DNA of 8,301 nt from Verrucomicrobiota bacterium (lineage in GTDB: Bacteria; Verrucomicrobiota; Kiritimatiellia; CAIQIC01; Lenti-01). Every line of letters starts with the position of its first letter. Position 1 is the stretch's first letter. Both the position numbers and the translations under genes were made by a program. The stretch spans positions 1-8,301 of the forward strand of contig JAKLIL010000064.1 in the NCBI GenBank assembly GCA_022709625.1. The letters run 5' to 3'. This document shows, one piece after another, positions 5,723-8,301 of the stretch. The notes beneath the pieces are model-generated. The model was not told the origin of the DNA. It did not search any database and saw nothing but the letters and a program-made list of their open reading frames with translations.

Positions 5723-6538
5723 TCATTCCTGCAGCATCTTCTCCCGCAGCGCGGCCAACGCCTGGTTCTGCAGCTGCCGCACCCGTTCCCGGGTGATCCC
5801 CAGGCGGGCGCCGACCTCCTCGAGGGATTCCGTCGTCATCCCCTTCAGGCCGAACCGCCGCTGCAGAATGACCTGTTCGCGCTCGGGCAGCGTCAGCATG
5901 TGCTCCGCCATCTCCTCGAGCAACTGCTGGTCGTTCAGCTCGGCGAACGGCGATTTTGCCTTGGCGTCGCCAATCGTGTCGCCGAGGCTTTCCCGCCCGT
6001 CTTCGCCCAGCGGTACGTCCAGCGACGTCGGCCGCTGCGAAACCTCCAGCCAGTACGCGACCGTTTTTTCCGGCACGTCCAGTCGCTTCGCCAGTTCGGC
6101 CGCCGTCGGCGCCCGCCCCAGCTCGTGCGCCAGCGTCTCCTGCATCCGCCGCATGCGGAACAACTTGTCCACCATGTGCGACGGCAGGCGGATCGTCTTG
6201 CCCTGGTTGGCCAGCGCGCGCCGGATGCCCTGCTTGATCCACCACGCCGCGTAGGTGCTCAGCTTGCCGCCCTTTTTCGGGTCGAACCGATCGACGGCCT
6301 TCATCAGCCCCATGTTGCCTTCGGAAATCAAGTCCAGCAACGGCAGCCCCAGCCGCGCGTAGTCGCCCGCGATCTTCACCACCAGCCGCAAATTGGCCAG
6401 GATCATCTGCTGGCGCGCCTTCTTGTCGCCCCGCTTGATCCGGCGCGCGAGCTTGACTTCCTGTTCGGGCGTCAGCAAATCCACCCGCCCGATCTCGCGC
6501 AGGTAGATCCGCATCCCGTGGTCGTCGCGTTCGTCCAT
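5723..6538 (-). CDS. RNA polymerase sigma-70 family factor (group 2-like, RpoD/RpoS type)
   Basis: This 271-residue sigma factor directs RNA polymerase to promoters. It has a region 1.2 (DHGMRIYLREIG, 6-17, then LLTPEQEVKLARRI), region 2 (LANLRLVVKIAGDYARLGLPLLDLISEG and KLSTYAAWWIKQ up to 103), region 3 (DKLFRMRRMQETLAHELGRAPTAAELA) and region 4.2 helix-turn-helix (LEEVGARLGITRERVRQLQNQAL, 239-261). The long region 1.1 and non-conserved insert of primary RpoD are missing, so it looks like a group 2 alternative factor; some lineages use such short forms as major sigma, which this window cannot decide. At the region 2.4 positions that contact base -12, Gln (Q103, E. coli Q437) is kept but Thr440 is Arg106. 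ATG 6538 is chosen over the 6613 start because it begins at region 1.2 and sits 6 nt after a candidate -10; the extra 25 residues are unlike sigma. Confidence 0.95.
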   Translation of the reverse strand: MDERDDHGMRIYLREIGRVDLLTPEQEVKLARRIKRGDKKARQQMILANLRLVVKIAGDYARLGLPLLDLISEGNMGLMKAVDRFDPKKGGKLSTYAAWWIKQGIRRALANQGKTIRLPSHMVDKLFRMRRMQETLAHELGRAPTAAELAKRLDVPEKTVAYWLEVSQRPTSLDVPLGEDGRESLGDTIGDAKAKSPFAELNDQQLLEEMAEHMLTLPEREQVILQRRFGLKGMTTESLEEVGARLGITRERVRQLQNQALAALREKMLQE

Positions 6539-6544
6539 GTCTGC

Positions 6545-6573
6545 ATCATGGCAGGCCCGCCGGCAAAAGGCAA
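6545..6573 (-). promoter_or_regulatory. Candidate sigma-70 promoter for the sigma-factor gene
   Basis: On the minus strand TTGCCT (6573-6568) is 17 bp before CATGAT (6550-6545); each matches four of six consensus bases. The -10 ends 6 nt before the ATG at 6538, so transcription would start at or within one or two bases of the start codon. It lies back-to-back with the nrdR promoter in an 83-bp spacer, the two -35 boxes 11 bp apart. Confidence 0.4.
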
Positions 6574-6584
6574 GTACCGGGCGC

Positions 6585-6614
6585 TTGACTTCCCCCGGCC
6601 CCCTTTCGCACACT
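6585..6614 (+). promoter_or_regulatory. Candidate sigma-70 promoter for nrdR
   Basis: TTGACT (6585-6590, five of six) is 18 bp before CACACT (6609-6614), which keeps the A2, A4 and T6 of a -10 hexamer. The ATG of nrdR at 6622 follows 7 nt later, the usual distance to a transcription start, so a leaderless message is predicted. No Shine-Dalgarno precedes the ATG (the bases are CCCTGCC). Confidence 0.42.
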
Positions 6615-6621
6615 CCCTGCC

Positions 6622-7077
6622 ATGCGCTGTCCCAAGTGTGCCCAGTCCAACGACAAAGTGATCGATTCGCGCTCGATCCGCAACGGCGACGTCGTCCGCC
6701 GCCGCCGCGTCTGCGCCAAGTGCGGCCACCGCTTCACCACCTACGAGGAAGTCGTCAAGGCCGTCCTCGCCGTCCTCAAGCGCGACGGCCGCCGCGAAAA
6801 CTTCGACCGCGCCAAGCTCCGCACCGCCATCGCCCGCGCCGCCGTCAAGCGCCCCATCTCCGATCCCCAACTCGACCTCCTCGTCGACGACGTCGTCCAC
6901 GAAATCGAAACCGAATACGAACGCGAAGTCCCCTCCACCGTCATCGGCCGCAAGGTCCTCGACAAGCTCGAAAAACTCGACGAAGTCGCCTTCCTCCGCT
7001 TCGCCTCCGTCTACCGCCGGTTCCGCGACGCCTCCCAGTTCCTCTCCGAGATCGAAAACCTCATCGGCCGCCAATGA
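6622..7077 (+). CDS. nrdR: Transcriptional repressor NrdR
   Basis: This 151-residue protein is the nucleotide-sensing repressor of ribonucleotide reductase genes; it binds NrdR boxes upstream of nrd operons when its ATP-cone is loaded with dATP. The N-terminal zinc ribbon begins MRCPKC and has C3, C6, C31 and C34, with the DNA-binding SRSIRNGDVVRRRRVC stretch and the family hallmark CGHRFTTYE (34-42). The ATP-cone spans about 46-136 (VLKRDGRRENFDRAKL to LDEVAFLRFASVYRRF). Length is standard (E. coli 149). No ribonucleotide reductase gene is in the window and no clear tandem NrdR box is seen in the spacer upstream, so its targets lie elsewhere. It diverges from the sigma gene and is followed by a 164-bp spacer carrying a twin palindrome. 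The codons are very rich in third-position C, like the neighbours. Confidence 0.98.
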   Translation: MRCPKCAQSNDKVIDSRSIRNGDVVRRRRVCAKCGHRFTTYEEVVKAVLAVLKRDGRRENFDRAKLRTAIARAAVKRPISDPQLDLLVDDVVHEIETEYEREVPSTVIGRKVLDKLEKLDEVAFLRFASVYRRFRDASQFLSEIENLIGRQ

Positions 7078-7109
7078 CCTCCCCCGCGCGGGAATCCGCC
7101 GCTCCCCGC

Positions 7110-7151
7110 TTTTTCCATGCCGTGGACAAACTTTTCCATAGCGTGGAAAAA
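7110..7151. repeat. Twin TTTTCCA...TGGAAAA palindromes phased 21 bp apart
   Basis: Two 20-bp units start at 7111 and 7132, exactly 21 bp apart, and agree at 17 of 20 positions. Each is an inverted repeat with a 5-nt centre: the second is a perfect 7-bp arm pair (TTTTCCA and TGGAAAA around TAGCG), the first has one mismatch (around TGCCG). The AT-rich arms stand out in this GC-rich DNA. The spacing of two helical turns puts both on the same DNA face, as in a site for cooperative dimers. It lies between nrdR and the 237-aa gene. As RNA each would form a modest hairpin; there is no U-tract after the second. Confidence 0.75.
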
Positions 7152-7186
7152 TCCGCCGCCGCGCCACCCGCGCCCCTGTATATCTC

Positions 7187-7241
7187 CATTTTCTCCATTC
7201 TTCATTCTTAATTCTGCATTTTTAATTCCCCATTTCCCTCC
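7187..7241 (+). repeat. Pyrimidine-rich CATT-unit tract before the 237-aa gene
   Basis: The 55 bp directly before the ATG at 7242 are almost purely T and C with A only in CATT and TTAATT. Units beginning CATT recur: CATTTTCTC, CATTCTT, CATTCTTAATTCTG (7203-7216), CATTTTTAATTCCC (7217-7230) and CATTTCCCTC. The middle two form a 14-bp imperfect tandem repeat. No Shine-Dalgarno is possible in it. Its AT content contrasts sharply with flanking DNA, suggesting an AT-rich upstream element, a slipped-strand repeat or the trace of a mobile repeat. Confidence 0.55.
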
Positions 7242-7955
7242 ATGCTTCCCCTTCCCTCCAGCGACGAGCTCCTCCGCGACCACCTCGTCCAGCTCCTCCG
7301 CGCCGCGGCGGACGCCGCACCCCTCGACCCCGCCGCCGCCGAAGCCGTCTCCGCCGCCGTCGTCCAATTCCTCGCCGACCAGCGCCTCGCCCCCCCGCTG
7401 CCCGACGACTACCTCCATCTCCTCATCTACCGCGCTCTGCGCTCCCTCAACCAGAACGCCGCCGCCCGCGCCTGGGCCGCCGCCCACCTCCCCGGCTTCG
7501 ACGTCCCTGTTTTCGATCCTGACGTCTGGCCTGGCCCCGTTCCACTGATCGTCTGGCAGCTCTTCGCCTCGCGTCTCGTCCGCCCCGCCCGCACCGTCAC
7601 CGCCGAAGGCCGCATCCTCTGGACCCTCGATTTCCGCCGCTTGCGCAAGGAGCAGGCCGGTTGGCTCGAAATCATGCTCCTTCCCGGCCTGCGCACGCTC
7701 CTCGAACAGCTTGCGCCGGCGTGGGACGAATCGGCCGGCGCCGGGCTTCTCGGCCTGCGAGGCCTCTACGCCGCCGGCTTTGCCCCCACGCCCCGCCGCC
7801 GGCGGAAATCCAAATCCCACTCCGCCTACGCTCCGCTCGACGCCCCCGCCATCCGCGCCTTCTGCCTGCGTGTCCTCGCCCATCTGCAAGGCGCCCGCGG
7901 CTGGCACGAGATGCCCGAAGTGCTGTACCTCGACCTGGCTGCCCAGGCCCGCTAG
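7242..7955 (+). CDS. Hypothetical protein, 237 aa, unrecognised family
   Basis: I do not recognise this protein. It has no signal peptide, membrane span, Cys cluster or catalytic motif. Residues 1-75 look helical and rich in Ala and Leu (DELLRDHLVQLL, AVVQFLADQRLAPPLPDDYLHLL, IYRALRSLNQNAAARAW). The centre has aromatic and proline-rich strands (VPVFDPDVWPGPVPLIVWQLFAS, 92-114). There follow TLDFRRLRKEQAGWLEIMLLPGLRTLL, a very basic linker at 183-189 (RRRRKSK), and a helical C-terminus (APAIRAFCLRVLAHLQ). The segment IYRALRSLNQNAAARAW recalls, faintly, the end of the ATP-cone in the preceding NrdR (KLEKLDEVAFLRF), with LxxLxxxA spacing kept; this may be chance. Third codon positions are strongly GC and the frame stays open for 714 bp in the same orientation as nrdR, so I take it as a real gene. 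It ends in a CTAG shared with a convergent ORF. Confidence 0.75.
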   Translation: MLPLPSSDELLRDHLVQLLRAAADAAPLDPAAAEAVSAAVVQFLADQRLAPPLPDDYLHLLIYRALRSLNQNAAARAWAAAHLPGFDVPVFDPDVWPGPVPLIVWQLFASRLVRPARTVTAEGRILWTLDFRRLRKEQAGWLEIMLLPGLRTLLEQLAPAWDESAGAGLLGLRGLYAAGFAPTPRRRRKSKSHSAYAPLDAPAIRAFCLRVLAHLQGARGWHEMPEVLYLDLAAQAR

Positions 7956-8301
7956 CGCCCCGATCCCGGCCACCAGCGGAGCCACCACGGTGCGCGGACG
8001 GACGCGGCCGCCTCCTCGGCGGCGCCTTCGGCTTTCCGTTCCGGCCAGCCGGTTCCGCCCGAATCTTCGCCCACCAGAGAAGGCGCCCGGACGATGCCCA
8101 TTACGATCCGGTGCATCTCCGCCATGGCGGGCTTGGAGGGAACGCCTACGGACGCATGCGAAGCCACGACGAGAAGGCGCCCGTCTGAGCAATGCCACCG
8201 CTGGAACCACAGCACCCGTCCCGACCGCGGCAGCCGGTAGATCATAGTGGCGTAGCGCCCCAAGGCGCACATCCCGGTTCGCGGCGGTTCGCGATCAACC
8301 C
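7952..8301 (-). CDS. Possible small protein or C-terminal fragment, unrecognised (weak, may be noncoding)
   Basis: A minus-strand frame ends with TAG at 7952-7954 and stays open to the right edge. The first internal ATG is at 8272 (106 residues), but the frame has no stop between 8272 and 8301, so the true start may lie outside. The translation contains MIYRLPRSGRVLWFQRW, LLVVASHASVGVPSKP and MHRIVMGIVRAPSLVGED. These are more protein-like than anything in the other frames here, and about 80 % of third codon positions are G or C. The C-terminal part is low-complexity (EGAAEEAAASVR, WWLRWW). Its stop interlocks with the stop of the 237-aa gene in one CTAG. I recognise no family, and it could equally be 346 bp of noncoding or decayed sequence; no tRNA, terminator or other gene is visible there. 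Confidence 0.38.
   Translation of the reverse strand, partial: VDREPPRTGMCALGRYATMIYRLPRSGRVLWFQRWHCSDGRLLVVASHASVGVPSKPAMAEMHRIVMGIVRAPSLVGEDSGGTGWPERKAEGAAEEAAASVRAPWWLRWWPGSGR
8255..8293. repeat. Small hairpin and 10-bp tandem repeat at the right edge
   Basis: GCGCC (8255-8259) and GGCGC (8264-8268) pair around CCAA, and just beyond it CGGTTCGCG occurs twice (8275-8283 and 8285-8293) with a period of 10 bp. Both are short for this GC content. They may belong to a regulatory region or a repeat continuing past the window, or be incidental. Confidence 0.25.

Noticed and set aside
6539..6613. N-terminal extension of the sigma factor to an ATG at 6613
   Set aside because: The added residues resemble no sigma region, would overlap the nrdR promoter, and remove the well-placed candidate promoter before 6538.
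7110..7151. Twin palindromes as a CRISPR array or intrinsic terminator
   Set aside because: Two units with no spacer of CRISPR length and no cas genes; no U-tract follows on either strand.
7011..8270. 419-codon minus-strand frame over the 237-aa gene and spacer
   Set aside because: Gly/Glu/Ala-rich low-complexity translation antisense to the nrdR end and the 237-aa gene. The peptides through the palindromes (FFHAMEKF-like) arise from the repeat and not from a protein.
1..8301. tRNA genes, insertion sequences, phage or toxin-antitoxin modules
   Set aside because: No cloverleaf-like arms, transposase motifs, terminal inverted repeats or paired small toxin/antitoxin ORFs were seen on either strand.

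Overview
The window is GC-rich (roughly 65-70 % by eye) and densely packed. It carries core bacterial genes in short divergent and convergent clusters, with no tRNA, rRNA, transposase, phage gene or CRISPR array visible. Gene content and codon use fit a high-GC bacterium. The CDP-paratose-epimerase-like protein, the weak ribosome-binding sites and a pair of TTTTCCA-type palindromes in a pyrimidine-rich spacer make me lean to the PVC group (Verrucomicrobiota, Kiritimatiellota or Lentisphaerota). That placement is an impression from memory, not a proof.

Layout. Positions 1-2157 (minus strand) hold a tightly coupled operon: an oligopeptide/dipeptide-type ABC ATPase (OppD/DppD-like), a second ATPase (OppF/DppF-like), and the first 109 residues of a membrane protein that looks like an O-antigen-ligase-type polymerase and runs off the left edge. 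The three genes are joined by two ATGA overlaps. Divergent from it, only 3 nt away, is a metallo-beta-lactamase-fold hydrolase of the glyoxalase II/YcbL type (2161-2787, plus). It converges on a two-gene minus-strand unit (2882-4718): a CDP-paratose/tyvelose-2-epimerase-like SDR followed 7 nt later by an NudC-type Nudix hydrolase. Divergent from the epimerase is a stand-alone CinA C-terminal domain (PncC, nicotinamide-nucleotide amidase; 4803-5276, plus). NudC and PncC both act on pyridine nucleotides or NAD-derived molecules. PncC converges on a minus-strand pair (5301-6538): a sigma-70 family factor and a 124-residue conserved-looking protein of unknown function. Divergent from the sigma gene is nrdR (6622-7077, plus). 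A 164-bp spacer with two 20-bp palindromes exactly 21 bp apart and a T/C-rich tract follows, then an unrecognised 237-residue protein (7242-7955, plus). At the right edge a weak minus-strand ORF shares a CTAG stop tetranucleotide with it.

The most interesting points are these. (1) The OppF-like ATPase has Gly where the catalytic Walker B Glu should be, while its OppD partner is intact. (2) Promoter-proximal genes lack Shine-Dalgarno sites and have candidate -10 elements ending only 6-8 nt before the ATG, which suggests leaderless transcripts; the downstream 124-aa gene has a strong AAGGAG site. (3) The twin palindrome is phased at two helical turns next to nrdR. (4) The epimerase has Phe in place of the usual SDR catalytic Tyr. 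(5) An unknown gene follows nrdR. No single obviously new multi-gene system is evident.
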